NCBI GenBank assembly: GCA_946811185.2
Contig: OX328107.1
Coordinates: 43,328,360 to 43,392,359, forward strand
Source of the DNA: Hippopus hippopus
Taxonomy: Eukaryota; Mollusca; Bivalvia; Cardiida; Cardiidae
DNA length: 64,000 nt
Direction of reading: 5' to 3'
The translations under genes and the position numbers were made by a program. The notes beneath the pieces were generated by a model. The model saw only the letters and a list, made by a program, of their open reading frames with translations. It had not been told where the DNA came from and made no database searches. Below, piece by piece: positions 49,658-60,794 of this stretch (positions are counted from its first letter, which is position 1; the number at the start of each line of letters is the position of its first letter).

Positions 49658-50311
49658 TTTTTCGGCTCAATTCTCAGTTAATACTCAGATATCTGCATAC
49701 AATCATCCGCGTTCCTACTTCATGTCTACCGACGGTATACACAGACTGACTCGACAATGACGTCACACATGCACGGGAGATAAGCGAATCAGGGGAAGTA
49801 AGCCATGTACCATTTTTAGGGCCGTATATCAGCGTGACAATTCGGCCGTGGTTTATGGCATGTTACAGGGTGGTATTTATGAAAAATGGCGGACACATGT
49901 TTAACTGACATCATTTGCAGCTGATTAAAGGAAAAAAAAAACAGTCTGGTCAAAATATTTTAGGATTTGCCCTATAAATCAAGCGACTCTGACTTTTCAC
50001 TTGGGTCTCAAAAACAGTTCGGCTAAAAAAAAAAAAAAATCGAGGAATTAGTCTACAGCAGAGATGCAGAGATGAAGATATAGGAATTTTTCAGCACCTC
50101 TGATAGATCTAGCAAGTTTTATTTAGATATACTTTTGGTCAGAAATAATCTCTTCATTGGCAAATTATTAATTAGTGCGGCCAAAGCCGTACCGGCCGCA
50201 CGGATAACTACCCCCATGGATCTAGATCTATTCAAATGGTCAGAAAGGGACAGTTGTAAAGCAATGCATTTGCGCCTCTTATGATGTCTGGCATCAAATT
50301 TGAATAACATA

Positions 50312-50495
50312 ATTTACTGTTTACCAAACGACTAAATATTGGACGCGACCAAATTCAAAGTGATGTCAGACGACAAATGTAGCTCAAATGATGATTTCTG
50401 TTTTTAACACTGTAAACAACATTGTGGGAAAAGGAGAAAATGTTGGTTAGTAGCATTTTCTCCTTTTCCCAGAATGATTGTAATAGCCTTCTTAT
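50312..50495 (+). mobile_element. Family A MITE, right end lost
   Basis: TTTACTGTTTACCAAACGAC to CCCAGAATGATTGTAATAGC. Confidence 0.68.
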
Positions 50496-50640
50496 AATTC
50501 AGCGCGAAAGTTGCCCGGTCAAAGCTATAACATAAATTCCCGCGTTCATGCGTATTTATAAACCTGGGAACCAGTGTGTAGTGAATGAGAACACTCGGCT
50601 GCCACATTTTCCTGAAAAAATCTCCTAATTTGGTGATCAG

Positions 50641-50685
50641 ATGGGTGATAATAAAACAGAGGATGATGCTCAAGTAGATTTACTT
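50641..50685 (+). CDS. Candidate first coding exon (MGDNKTEDDAQVDLL)
   Basis: A 15-codon exon from ATG to a strong GTAAGT donor, preceded by 130 bp of repeat-free sequence with ATTTATAA near 50570. No downstream exon of matching phase was identified with confidence, and the peptide is not recognised. Confidence 0.3.
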
Positions 50686-50699
50686 GTAAGTCCTTTCTT

Positions 50700-51660
50700 T
50701 TTCTTTGATAAGAACAAATACATTTGTGTGTTTTCTAACAAAATTTTGAGACCACATGGTCGTGTTTATATTTTTCCGGTTGTGCTGGCGACGGAACACC
50801 AAGACTGTCCTACTTTCCTTTGTAGAAGGACTATCGCTTAAACGATGTGCTGGGGGAAGCGGTCATTCTGTTGTCCTTTTTATTTTGGAAAAAACACCAG
50901 CTTTAACTATTTTTTACCTACTTCTCCTAATAAAAAAGCAGGTTTTAACCCCACCCACTGAACACGTACTAGAGTTGTGATAGGGGTCTATTGCATCATC
51001 GAGTGGCATACAACAGTACAACACGTCTGACCTATTATCGCACTCAAATCTAACGAGGAAGCGAAAATCAATTAAGGTTGGCCAAATACTGCATATGGTG
51101 GATTTTTCTGTCATGTAAATCTCCAAACATCTGAGATCATATAAACCAATTGAAGATGTCCTAGATGTTTTACCCAATTTCTTGCTAAACCCGTTTTCTG
51201 TGTGGGTGTAAACATATTTTGACATGCCCATACTCACCCTGCATACCTCCTCAACAGATATTGGAGATATTGGCCGTCTACCAAAACAGCCGCATGTCAA
51301 CCTTTAGATGAAGGAAGTTTGAATACAGTTTTGGAAAATGGATAAAAAACTGATTACACTCCACAATGTTTTAAACTCTTTCACAAGTAATTCTTACCAT
51401 GTAAGCCACACATGACCTGTCATGTTTGGTCAAATAGAAAATGTGGTCATATGGTAAAAATCTTAGATCTGTATCTCTCTCACCGCTGACCGTTGTTTCG
51501 ACGACGAACTGAATTTACATTGGTTGGTGAATAGCGACCCTGATCTTGGTACAGATATTTTCAAGAGCATCTGGTATTGCCCTTATGCTGAAATCTCCCA
51601 TTTTGCTACAGATGAGTAAAATGCCAAATTTTCTAATACCAGGGATGTAATTTTTCCTCA
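50700..51660. other. Unassigned stretch
   Basis: A 128-codon minus frame at 50914-51300 has no recognised domain; repeat families are absent, which is unusual for this window. Confidence 0.4.
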
Positions 51661-51661
51661 T

Positions 51662-52322
51662 TTTAACTCTTTACCAAATAATAAAATTCTGGAATTGTCT
51701 TAATCCAAAGCCTGTGCAGATGACAAATAAAATGTTGAAATGTTGGTTTTTGTCCTTGAGAGGCTAGAAAACTAGGGTTTTTCCTAGATTTTGTCATATG
51801 GTTGTCATTTGACCCAATCCAAATGAAGCTGTGAAGGCTAACATCTAAATTTTAGGGGCCATTCTGATTCAGAAAAATGTGTGAGTCCAAATTCAAAGGC
51901 CAAGCCACGGTAGCTCAGTCGGTAGCGTGCAGGACTTGAGAACACATGGTCCAGGGTTTGATCCCTGGGTATGACCCCTGGCTCGGCCAATTTCTTTCCG
52001 AGGATTGATGATAGTCACTGCGACAGGATTCATTCCTCTCCCACCGCTTATCATTGTTTTGACAATGATTATGTGGGAAAGCAGCCAGTGGTTTGGAAAG
52101 AAAAATTGTGCAAAGTACTGGTAAAAGAGACTCCAGGAACGCATGGACAGGTGCACTGGCCGCCGCGATATTACTGAAATAATGTTGTAAACGGTGTTAA
52201 ACACCATACAATCAATCAACCAAATTCAAAGAAAGAGGGGGTCAGGGAAAACCCTGAAGGCTAGAAAACAAGTCCCTTTTCTCAGGGTTGTTAAAAGTTA
52301 GGATTGTTTGGTAAAGGGTTAG
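51662..52322 (+). mobile_element. Family A MITE interrupted by unrelated DNA and the SINE
   Basis: Left side TAACTCTTTACCAAATAATA to about 51775; right end CTTTTCTCAGGGTTGTTAAA to TTTGGTAAAGGGTTAG at 52275-52322. Confidence 0.6.
51899..52219 (+). mobile_element. Full-length tRNA-derived SINE with perfect 12-bp TSD
   Basis: Flanked by CCAAATTCAAAG at 51887-51898 and 52220-52231. Head CCACGGTAGCTCAGTCGGTA (A box) and CCAGGGTTTGATCCCTGG (B box); body ends ...GTTGTAAACGGTGTTAAACA and CCATACAATCAATCAA. A retroposon mobilised by LINE machinery. Confidence 0.9.
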
Positions 52323-52539
52323 AGGATTTGTACCTCTTATATTTCATCAATCATATCCCTGGACCACCAGAAAAAGTTATTTGCTGAAATAAAACTGTTA
52401 GATTTGATGAATTACTGACTTTTTTTTGCCCATGTTTTATGTTCAGTCTTACCACACTTCTACATATTGAATAATACGCGTCTCAGAACACAGAATTTGT
52501 CTTTGAAGGTTTAGAAAACATTGTGAGAAATATTTAACC

Positions 52540-52746
52540 CTTAAAGCACATACAGTACCTTTCAGACATTTTCATCTGAGATATACTGACCCATATAACT
52601 GCAATTTCATGGTTACTTTTGTCTACAGTGTTTCAGCAAAGCGGACAGTGTAGATCAAAGATTAGGCTGCACATTTTTTGCAGTCTGATTTTAATCTACA
52701 CTGGCAACAAAGGCAACTATTACCGTGAAAGGAGCTTCATGGGTTA
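52540..52746 (+). mobile_element. Family B copy
   Basis: GTGTAGATCAAAGATTAGGC and GCAGTCTGATTTTAATCTAC; ends CTTCATGGGTTAA. Confidence 0.65.
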
Positions 52747-52901
52747 ATTAGTATCAAGATTCTAGAACTAATACTATCACTTGAAAATTATTTGGATCAT
52801 CCTCAGTAAGTTCCTTCCCTGTGGACAACATGACACTGACTCATAGTGCAGGTGTCCCAAAGCCATTTCTTAGTAAAACTGAGAACACTTCACTCAATTT
52901 A

Positions 52902-53131
52902 TAACTCTTTACCAAACAGTCCTGGGTTTTTACGACCCGTGAGAAAGAAGCCTTTTGAAAACATTGTGGGAAAAGGAGAAAATGCTGGTAACCAGCATTT
53001 TCTCCTTTTCCCACAATGTTTTCCACCCTTCCCATAGCAAATTTAAAATTTTGAGTCACATTAATTTTGTCATCTGCAGATGCTTTCAATTTTGAACCGT
53101 TCAAAAATTTTGTTGTTTGGTAAAGAGTTAA
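52902..53131 (-). mobile_element. TTAA-hairpin MITE (family A), reference copy with perfect dyad
   Basis: Best example of the commonest repeat. Ends TAACTCTTTACCAAACA and TTTGGTAAAGAGTTAA are imperfect inverted repeats; the centre 52957-53023 is a perfect dyad with 33-bp arms (GAAAACATTGTGGGAAAAGG... against ...CCTTTTCCCACAATGTTTTC) around one base. The longer asymmetric side carries GCAGATGCTTTCAATTTTGA. No ORF of its own. The TTAA ends could be terminal bases or target duplications of the piggyBac type. Confidence 0.88.
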
Positions 53132-53356
53132 CTCTTTACCCAACAATCCAAGGTTTTAAGGGCTGAGGAAATAGCCTTTAAAAAACCATGTGGGAAAAGT
53201 AGAAAATGCCTGTAAACCAACATTTTCTCCTTTCCCCACAAGGCTTTCTACATTTTCACAAACGTATTATTACTTCAGCTACATTTATTTTGTCATCTGC
53301 AAAATGCTTTAAATCTGGGCAAGTCTAAAATTTTATCCATTGGATACAAGGGTTAA
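53128..53356 (-). mobile_element. Family A MITE, tandem to the previous copy
   Basis: Shares the TTAA at 53128-53131 with its neighbour; hairpin arms diverged in the middle (TGCCTGTAAACCAACA). Confidence 0.82.
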
Positions 53357-53516
53357 ATGCTAAATCTTGCATGCCTCGTCCAAAACTTTGGTGTTTTCAT
53401 GACTGGAGAATATTTTTAACGCTAACCCCTGTTTAGGGTAAAAAGGTGAAGAAAAACTTTGTCTTGGTTTTAGCCTTTGAACAATAGGCTTTAGTTTTGG
53501 TTGCTTTTATGGACAG

Positions 53517-53619
53517 TCACACTGTAGATGAAGACCAGAATCAGAAAGTTCAGGACATGAAATTTGATCTTTTTATTAATGTATTGAAGTTATATATTTC
53601 TCAAATAGATTTAGATTAA
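53517..53619 (+). CDS. Candidate terminal exon of an unknown gene
   Basis: After an acceptor-like ATGGACAG the frame reads HTVDEDQNQKVQDMKFDLFI then NVLKLYISQIDLD and TAA. It would join in phase to a 39-nt exon-like block at 52768-52806 (TTCTAG acceptor, GTAAGT donor; LILSLENYLDHP). Both could be chance; product unknown. Confidence 0.22.
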
Positions 53620-54398
53620 CAACAGGGCCAGATATGCCCCAATTAAAAATCTTACATGAATCATGCAAAAAAATGACTTTGCACACACACAAAAAAAAAA
53701 TGGTCGGGTACATCCATGCAACCAAAATATGGAAGAGGAAGGCGAGAAATCTGATATCAGACCTGAAAAAGTATCTGATGTATTTTGTTTCCCCACTTTT
53801 GGTCAACAATTAATTTTTTAACTTGATAATTAAATTACATGTCCCAAATGGAGCCTCCAATTTTTCGTTTGTTATTAGAATGTCGTAGGGCAAGCACTTT
53901 TGTCTGCACTTATGGCCAACAAGACAATTTTTGCATTTTTCAACATAAAATGGTTAAGTGATATCAATCTATGATAATGAAACAGAAGATCTGCCCTGAG
54001 AAGATAATTACGTTTCACAAACAATTACCAGAAACAAAAATGGAAGTGGTGGATTTGCGATACTGGTTATCAGACGCGCAAATTATTTGGATGCGATATG
54101 CCTGTAATTTATTCACAAAAAGAGTCCAATATTGTAATATTTATGGAAATTTGACAGAATTTGAGTAGATGTTTGTTGTAGATATTAAATTGGTATTGTA
54201 TTGATATTTAATTTATGAATTTAATATTTCACTAGTGTATCCTCTTTCTTTTTGGTTGTTGTTTTTAGCTCCTGTTGATGTGTCGGCAGGTTAAATAATA
54301 GAATAAAGCGGAACAGTTTGTGCCAGCACTTTTGTCTGTGCCCCCTAAATTTGTAGCATACCCTGAATTTTCCAACCCATATTTACAAAGTCAATAAG
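53620..54398. other. Unassigned stretch
   Basis: A 65-codon plus frame at 53971-54168 without recognised motif; otherwise AT-rich. Confidence 0.4.
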
Positions 54399-54627
54399 GC
54401 CTAACCAAAAAATATCTGTGTTGAGGGTTTCGGTCAGAGATGCTGTAGGTAGGGTAGGTAGGGATTTTAATTTTTTTTTTCCAGAAACTTTTTACATGGA
54501 CCATGTAGCAAATTCTCACTTGACAGAATTTTTTTTTTATCAGTCATAGCGTAAAAAGTTCAGGGTGGGCAGTATTTTCTAGGTAGTATCTGGAAACCCT
54601 AAACACAGATATTTTTTGATAAGCCTA
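54399..54627. mobile_element. About 229-bp MITE with AAAAAATATCTGTGTT ends, copy 2
   Basis: AGGCCTAACCAAAAAATATC at the left end is mirrored by GATATTTTTTGATAAGCCT at the right end; aligned over its length with 29483-29703. Confidence 0.65.
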
Positions 54628-55182
54628 AGTATGCTGTAACAGTAGACCACTTGCATGGTGACCAAGGGTTCAAACTGGGCTAACATATTTTCATGTTTTG
54701 GTTTAGAAAATTTAGAAAAAAAAATTTTTGGTAAAAATACAGATCAACGTTGAACTACTGTTGTCTGAGTGTGAAACAATGTCTGGGTTATTTTGTATGA
54801 AAAATTGTGGCAAAAATGCCAGTAAGGTTGTAATGTTTAGGTCTTTGTTTTTATTGTCTGTAAAAGTCCATTGATTTTGTGTAGAATTACAAGGGTTGAC
54901 TAAAAGATGTATATCTCAAATGTTTGGGCACATCCCTACTGAGCATGTGTTTTTGTCATGGATGGTGAATCCAAAGTGCACCGATGTATTTTTAGCACAT
55001 ACGGTAATACGATTGGTGCATTTAAATAAGTAGCACTTTCTTTGGGTAGTATTAGTAAAGAGAAAAAATGGTTCTGTGAAAGGCCATCGACAAATAATTA
55101 AAATACTGTTGACACAGCATTACACACCAAACAACCAGACAAAGGTAGGATATTTAAAGCTGTGGACGTGTAGCTGTTTCCA

Positions 55183-55260
55183 CTTTGAAAACTGTTGTGG
55201 GAAAAGGGGAAATCACTCCAAATGAGTAATTTCTCCTTTTCCCACTGTGTCTGCTGAGCT
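55183..55260. mobile_element. Family A hairpin variant
   Basis: TGTGGGAAAAGGGGAAATCA against TGATTTCTCC-type second arm TTTCTCCTTTTCCCACTGTG, with a new loop sequence. Confidence 0.6.
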
Positions 55261-55363
55261 TTTACCAAATTTTTTTCCTTGAAAAAATTAACTTCTGTGG
55301 TGACCTTTATCCTTGTTTTTTGGCAAAATAAGCACAGGTAGGTGCCATTTTTATTTTGGTGTT

Positions 55364-55691
55364 TTTAGCTCCACTGGCCGAAGGCCAGCGAGCTATTGTC
55401 ATGGCGTTGTGTCCGTCGTGCGTCCGTCCGTCCGTCAAAAAACATGGCTTTTATGGGAGACTCATTTTCCTTTTATGGTATAAAGTAAAATCTTTGAAAA
55501 ATTTCTTCTCTAAAACTATTCATTGGATTTCATTGTTGTTTTGCAGGTAAGTTCCTATGGTGGTTGTCTACCAAATTGTTTCTTCAGTGAGCTAAAATGC
55601 AGGATTGAATGATAATTGTTAAAAACTTCCTTTCGCCATTATAGAAATATCAGGCCTGTGGAGCGATACAGGCGCTCAAGCGCCTCTAGTT
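55364..55691 (+). mobile_element. CCACTGGCC-family copy lacking most of the core
   Basis: Starts TTTTTAGCTCCACTGGCCGA, includes CGTCCGTCCGTCCGT, and ends GGAGCGATACAGGCGCT at 55660-55691. Confidence 0.65.
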
Positions 55692-55905
55692 ATTTTTTCT
55701 TATTAATTGTCTTATTGAATTATAAATACTATAAGTATGGAAATTTTTTTAAAATTCAGTCTGTTAGAAAGTATATATTTATTGAAGTTTAACCCTTAAT
55801 TCGGTCAAATTATCTCCCTTTTTAACTCGATGCTGTATGTATAACATGCATATTTGTACATTTACCATGCTCAAAACCAGGCTTTTATATATTTTTTGTT
55901 CAAAA

Positions 55906-56134
55906 TTAACCCTTTCCCAAACAATCTCTGGTTTTTACGGGTCAGGAATAGAAGCCTTTTGAAAACATTGTGGGAAAAGGAGAAAATGCTGGTAACCAGC
56001 ATTTTCTCCTTTTCCCACAATGTTTTCTACCCTATCATATAGAAAATTCATCTTTTTAGCAACTGTTAATTTGTCATCTGCAAAATGCTTTCAATTTGGT
56101 CTGGTCCAAAATTTGCCGTTTGGGAAAGGGTTAA
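55906..56134 (-). mobile_element. Family A MITE, perfect hairpin, both TTAA ends
   Basis: TTAACCCTTTCCCAAACAAT to TTTGGGAAAGGGTTAA: here the terminal repeats are themselves nearly perfect. Confidence 0.87.
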
Positions 56135-56139
56135 ATGAG

Positions 56140-56905
56140 TTTCAATAAAATGATGTAAATTTGTATATTCTTCTGGTAATTTCCCTGTTGAACCGACTAT
56201 TATAGAAAAACCTGTTAAATCAAATATGAGCTGAATTTTGGAACATTCTATAGCTTTTCAAAGGCAATTTCTCAGAAACGAGCATGGTGACTCATATCTT
56301 TTTTTGCTGTAATCTCATAGAGACATGATGAGCTTTGTATGTGCAAAGTTCAAAAAGAAATCTGTCCGTTAGAAAAATTTGTGATATACATCGTTAATTA
56401 TTTCTGACAGAAATTCAGACTACCCATGAATTTGACATGTTCATGAATAATTCACCAATTCCTTCCAAATGCTTGTTCCATTTTCAAATGTCAAATTTTC
56501 ACACACAGTTGGAAATTAATGACTCTCTATAGCATGATATGACAGCTGAGTTCAAAACATGGCAGCAATAGTATGCCGATTTTTTTTACATTTCTGTATC
56601 AAATATTCTCCTTCTTTAACGTCTCTGGAGCAGAATTTTGCCTTTTGAAAGACTTGAAAAACTTTAGGTCAAAAAAGAATATGTGAAATCAAAAGAATCA
56701 ATCAATTCAGCAACATTTGACATTTGTGGTCAGCAGACATTTTCAACATTGACAAATATGCCATGTTGTCGTCTGCTAGAGTTGAATAATTCAATCTCAT
56801 ATTTAGCAATGTTATCATTTTGGCTAGTGACTTTTTTGAAATATTTTAAGTGGTTCTTTGATGATAATAATGAATTTGGGGGAAAATTGCAATAAACACA
56901 TGCCA
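56140..56905. other. Unassigned AT-rich stretch between two near-identical MITEs
   Basis: No exon or repeat recognised; bounded by family A copies that are almost the same over about 200 bp. Confidence 0.45.
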
Positions 56906-56909
56906 TGAT

Positions 56910-57045
56910 CCCAAATCTTTCTTGTACAGCAGGAGTTGAGGACTTTAGATCAGGGGTTGCTGGTTCAATTCCCAGCTTGACTGATTTCTGTCCAAGGATT
57001 GATGATACAGGGGTTACAAGCTTGGGTTTTCTTTGTGGCTCTGTG
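56910..57045 (+). mobile_element. SINE head fragment
   Basis: GTTGCTGGTTCAATTCCCAG is the B box; GTCCAAGGATTGATGATAC follows as in 51899-52219. Confidence 0.55.
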
Positions 57046-57057
57046 AATAACAAGTTC

Positions 57058-57274
57058 ACCATTTACCAAACAATCCAAACAGTTTGGAATAGAAGCCTTT
57101 TGAAAACATGGTGGGAAAAGGAGAAAATGCTGGTAACCAGCATTTTCTCCTTTTCCCACAATGTTTTCTACCCTATCATATAGTAAAATCATCTTTTTAG
57201 CAACTGTTAATTTGTCATCTGCAAAATGCTTTCAATTTGATCTGGTCCAAAATTTGCCGTTTGGGAAAGGGTTA
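57058..57274 (-). mobile_element. Family A MITE, close relative of the 55906 copy
   Basis: From GGAATAGAAGCCTTTTGAAA to TTTGGGAAAGGGTTAA almost identical to 55906-56134, so the two spread recently or were duplicated. Confidence 0.83.
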
Positions 57275-57464
57275 ACAAGCCAAAGGAAGTAGTCTGTTGC
57301 AATATAGTAGAGATGTGTATGGAAGAAACTGTGTTTGCAGGAACAATAACTCTGCTTAGTCCACAGAACACAGACAGCTTGGATTATTTCCACTTTATAC
57401 CTAAATTATGTACATACCAACTATTTGTTCATCCATTTTTAAATCGCAAACTCATTGTTTCCTT

Positions 57465-57670
57465 AACCCATGTCCTGCTGTATAAATGAAATGAAACTTT
57501 CAAGCCAATAGTAAAAACCCATATTTTGCTATTTCAAAGTTATTATGGGGGGGAAAGATATCTCCTTATCAGTGTTGATGCAAGATCAGACTGCACATTT
57601 TGTGCAGTCTGATCTTGATCTACACTGTCCGCAAAAGGTCCTTGAGTCACACTTAGCAGTCTAAGGGTTA
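57465..57670 (+). mobile_element. Hairpin repeat family B, best copy
   Basis: Same order as 11570-11767: AAGATCAGACTGCACATTTT then GTGCAGTCTGATCTTGATCT and ends CAGTCTAAGGGTTAA. Confidence 0.75.
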
Positions 57671-57710
57671 ACTATAGTGGCAATGCTTCTTCAAGCAATC
57701 TGATCACACG

Positions 57711-57914
57711 GAAGTCTTTACAAAATGACAAAAACTCGGCCAAATTGAAAGCATTGATTCAGACAACAAAGTAAATGTGGCTAAAAAAATGAAATTTGTC
57801 ATTGCAAGGGTAGAAAACATTGTGGGAAAGGGAGGGAATTCCAGTAATTTTCCACAATGTTTTCAAGAGTCTTCTTGTCCTGGGTTGTTAAAACTCAGGA
57901 TTGTTTGGTCAGGG
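57711..57914 (+). mobile_element. Family A MITE, shortened hairpin
   Basis: GTCTTTACAAAATGACAAAA to GGATTGTTTGGTCAGGG. Confidence 0.65.
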
Positions 57915-57989
57915 TGGTGAATTATTGAAACAGAGTTTTCCAGTTTTAGAAACCGCAAATATGTATCATCTATTTCAAGATTGTTTAGG

Positions 57990-58110
57990 GCAGGATATGT
58001 AACGAAGAAGAGGAGAGTGTAGAACCAAGATCAGACTACATGTTCTGTAATTTCTGATCCTTATCTTTAATATATCAGAAAAAGCCATTGCAGCCAGGTT
58101 CAGATGTAAA
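57990..58110 (+). mobile_element. Family B copy, diverged
   Basis: GTGTAGAACCAAGATCAGAC and TTTCTGATCCTTATCTTTAA. Confidence 0.5.
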
Positions 58111-58157
58111 GTATAAGGTTTACCATGTCATTATATTGTTCTTGGTATTTCAGCGAC

Positions 58158-58348
58158 AAAAATGAAGGTTTGTCAAAATTGAAAGCACTTGCAATTTAAG
58201 TGTTACTCAAATGATGAAACTTGTCTTTAATATGGTCAAAACATCGTGGGAAAAGGAGAAAATGCCAAGATTTTTTCCGTTTCCCACAAAATTTTCAAAA
58301 GGCTTCCTAAGGGTCGTTAAAACTCGAGATTGTGTGGTATAGGGATAA
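58158..58348 (+). mobile_element. Family A MITE
   Basis: GGTTTGTCAAAATTGAAAGC to TGTGTGGTATAGGGATAA. Confidence 0.68.
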
Positions 58349-58508
58349 TGGATGTGTTTAGTTGAAATGATGTTTTCACAGTCATTGTGGTCAGTGCTCC
58401 TGTTAATGCTTTCCAGCATCTGTATTCACCAACCACACTTGAGAATGTTCTTAAGCTTATTCTGAAGAATTTTGAAAATATGAAAGTAACCCCAATCCTG
58501 TGGGTTTC

Positions 58509-58724
58509 TTAACTCTTTACCAAACGACAGAATTTTAGGCTAGTCCAAATTTAAAGCATTTGCAGACAACAGAATAAATGTGACTGGAAAACTGAAATTT
58601 GTGTTGGGAAAATTGTGGGAAAAGGAGGAAATGCTAGTTGCCAGCATTTTCTCCTTTCTCCACTATGTTTTCAATAGGCTGTCTCTGGGTCGTTAAAACT
58701 CGGGATTGTGTGGTAAAGGGTTAA
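58509..58724 (+). mobile_element. Family A MITE, both TTAA ends
   Basis: TTAACTCTTTACCAAACGAC to GTGTGGTAAAGGGTTAA. Confidence 0.82.
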
Positions 58725-58775
58725 TCTAGAATAGGACTTAGAATGAAATAAAGAATGGTTCATCAGAAGTGCCAT

Positions 58776-58930
58776 AATGGTTTTTAGCTCCACTGGCCGA
58801 AGTCCAGCTAGCCTGTTTACCGTACATACAAGACTAACTTCATCTAAGAATGAAGTAAAGAATGGTTTGTGAAAAGTGCCATGATGGTTTTTTAGCTCTA
58901 CTGGCCAAAGGCCAGCAAACCTATGTACTG
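58776..58930 (+). repeat. Two 5' ends of the CCACTGGCC family in tandem
   Basis: TTTTAGCTCCACTGGCCGAA at 58780 and TTTTAGCTCTACTGGCCAAA at 58889 are followed by similar short sequence, suggesting a 110-bp duplication of a truncated copy. Confidence 0.55.
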
Positions 58931-59037
58931 TGTCTAAGCAAAAAATATCTTTCAAAGTAAAAATCTTTCCTGTAATGCTATCGTGGTGGTTCTTTTTCTG
59001 TTTCTAATCAAAACTTTTCAAAGCAAAATCTTCCCTG

Positions 59038-59853
59038 TAAACTCTGTACCAAATGTTGAAATTTTAGACATGTCCAAATTGAAAGGAACTTCAGACGACA
59101 AATTGAATTTTAATGTAGTTGTTACAATGATAATTGGAAGTGAAAGTATAGAAAACGTGGTGGGACAAGGAGAAAATGCTGGTTACCAGCATTTTCTCCT
59201 TTACCCACAAGGTTTCCAATAGGCTATTTCCTCAGGGTTGTTACCCTACGTACAACCCTACGTTTACACCATGTTCCAGGCAGCCACGGCAGCTCTGTTT
59301 GTCCGAAACGTGGTTTGCCGTGAGAGTTTAGTTAGGCCTCTTTACAGTACTTCATGGTATCTGTGACAAGCCGTGGAGGAAACCCTTCATTTACACCATG
59401 TTCACAGCAGCCATGTTTCTGACAACTGTGGACAAAACAGGATTGACGTAATCCAACACAGAGGAATGTGATAAGCAAACTTGTCAGACCACGATCGCTG
59501 GGGTTGCCATGCCAGATTGTTTGACTATCAAAAGATTTGCCATGGCAGTCCCAGTGCTGATGAGAAACGTAAGAGACCGAAATGGCATGGAATGATATTT
59601 GCATTCTACTATGGCCTGATCGATACTGGTGAAAAAAAGGGCTTCCACGTCCAAACACAGATTGCCTCGGAGTCTTGTTACGGCTTGTTACATGCTGGTA
59701 AGTTCTGATGCGATCCAAGTTTGCTTATCCATTCATCTGCATTGTATTACATCAATCCCATTTTGTCCATGGTTGTCAAAAACGGGTCTGCCATGGCTGC
59801 CGGGAACATGGTGTAAACATAGGGTTAGAAATAGGGCTTGTTTGGTAAAGGGT
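59038..59853 (+). mobile_element. Family A MITE split by the PIF/Harbinger-like insertion
   Basis: CTCTGTACCAAATGTTGAAA to the break after CAGGGTTGTTA; right end GGGCTTGTTTGGTAAAGGG. Confidence 0.75.
59244..59824. mobile_element. 581-bp palindromic PIF/Harbinger-like MITE inserted in a hairpin MITE
   Basis: Ends carry inverted CGTTTACACCATGTTCC / GGAACATGGTGTAAAC blocks next to CCCTA termini, flanked by TTA at 59241-59243 and 59825-59827, the duplication typical of PIF/Harbinger. Internal GCCATGGC-type blocks repeat in inverted order. The host MITE resumes with TAGGGCTTGTTTGGTAAAGG. Confidence 0.7.
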
Positions 59854-59885
59854 TTATGCTATTTTGTGGTTCTTTGACTGTTCCC

Positions 59886-60112
59886 TCTTAATCTTTTCCA
59901 AACAACTATATTTTAGACTCCTCCAAATTGAAAGCATCTGCAGACAACAAATGTGACTCAAAAAACTGAAAATGGCCTTTGGGAGGGTAGAAAACATTGT
60001 TGGAAAAGGGAAAAAAAATGCTTGTTACCAGCATTTTCTTCTTTTCCCCAATGTATTAAAATGCTTTCTTCCCCAGGGTCATAAACGCTGGGGATTGTGT
60101 GGTAAAGGATCA
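59886..60112 (+). mobile_element. Family A MITE
   Basis: TTAATCTTTTCCAAACAACT to GTGTGGTAAAGGATCAA. Confidence 0.75.
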
Positions 60113-60229
60113 AAGCAAATAAAAACAATGCCAAGGTCATGAATTTTGCATTAAGGACAAGTGCTAGTATGGTACAATTTAATTCAATCACTGCGTAAGT
60201 ATATTGCAGATAGTGAGAAAAGATGATAG

Positions 60230-60314
60230 AAAGGTGCAGGTTAGTGGTTAGACTGGAGACTATTTCATGAAAAGGTGCAGGTTAGTGGTTAGATTGGAGA
60301 CTATTTCATGAAAA
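60230..60314. repeat. Tandem duplication, 2 x about 41 bp
   Basis: GGTGCAGGTTAGTGGTTAGA...GAGACTATTTCATGA occurs twice with one mismatch. Confidence 0.85.
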
Positions 60315-60507
60315 GTATCACCAATAAATGAATCTTGTCTTTTTGACAAACAGGATTTCTATCGTGACATTGATTTATGAGCCATGATTTGAATAGATAT
60401 TGCTACATGCTGTTCGTCACAGCTGGTCAGTCTGACGGGATTTTGATTGTCTAATATTGACATCTATATGTACATTGTACATACAAGGCATAGCTCGGTC
60501 TTATCCC

Positions 60508-60734
60508 ATAACCCTTTACCACACAATGCCTACTTTTAATAACCCTGAGGCAGAAGCCTTTTGAAAACATTGTGGGAAAAGGAGAAAATGCTGGTAACCA
60601 GCATTTTCTCCTTTTTCCACAATGTTTCTGCTCTATCAAAAAAAATATAATCTTTTGAGCCACATTTAAATTGTCGTCTGCAAGTGCTTTCAATTTGGAC
60701 GGGTCTAAAATTTTGTCGTGTGGTAAAGGGTTAA
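60508..60734 (-). mobile_element. Family A MITE, near-perfect hairpin
   Basis: ATAACCCTTTACCACACAAT to GTGTGGTAAAGGGTTAA; one mismatch in the dyad. Confidence 0.85.
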
Positions 60735-60794
60735 AGCACCTTTTACAGTTAAAGTTGACTTTGCTACTAGTGTAGATCAAGATCAGAAAGTCAA

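Noticed and set aside
50914..51300. 128-codon minus-strand ORF as a gene
   Set aside because: No recognised domain, no convincing splice sites, and composition like the surroundings.
52841..53146. Recurrent peptide [13 protein letters not shown] in many frames, resembling a protein family
   Set aside because: It is the translation of the family A hairpin, seen on both strands of each copy because the dyad is palindromic; it carries no independent coding signal.
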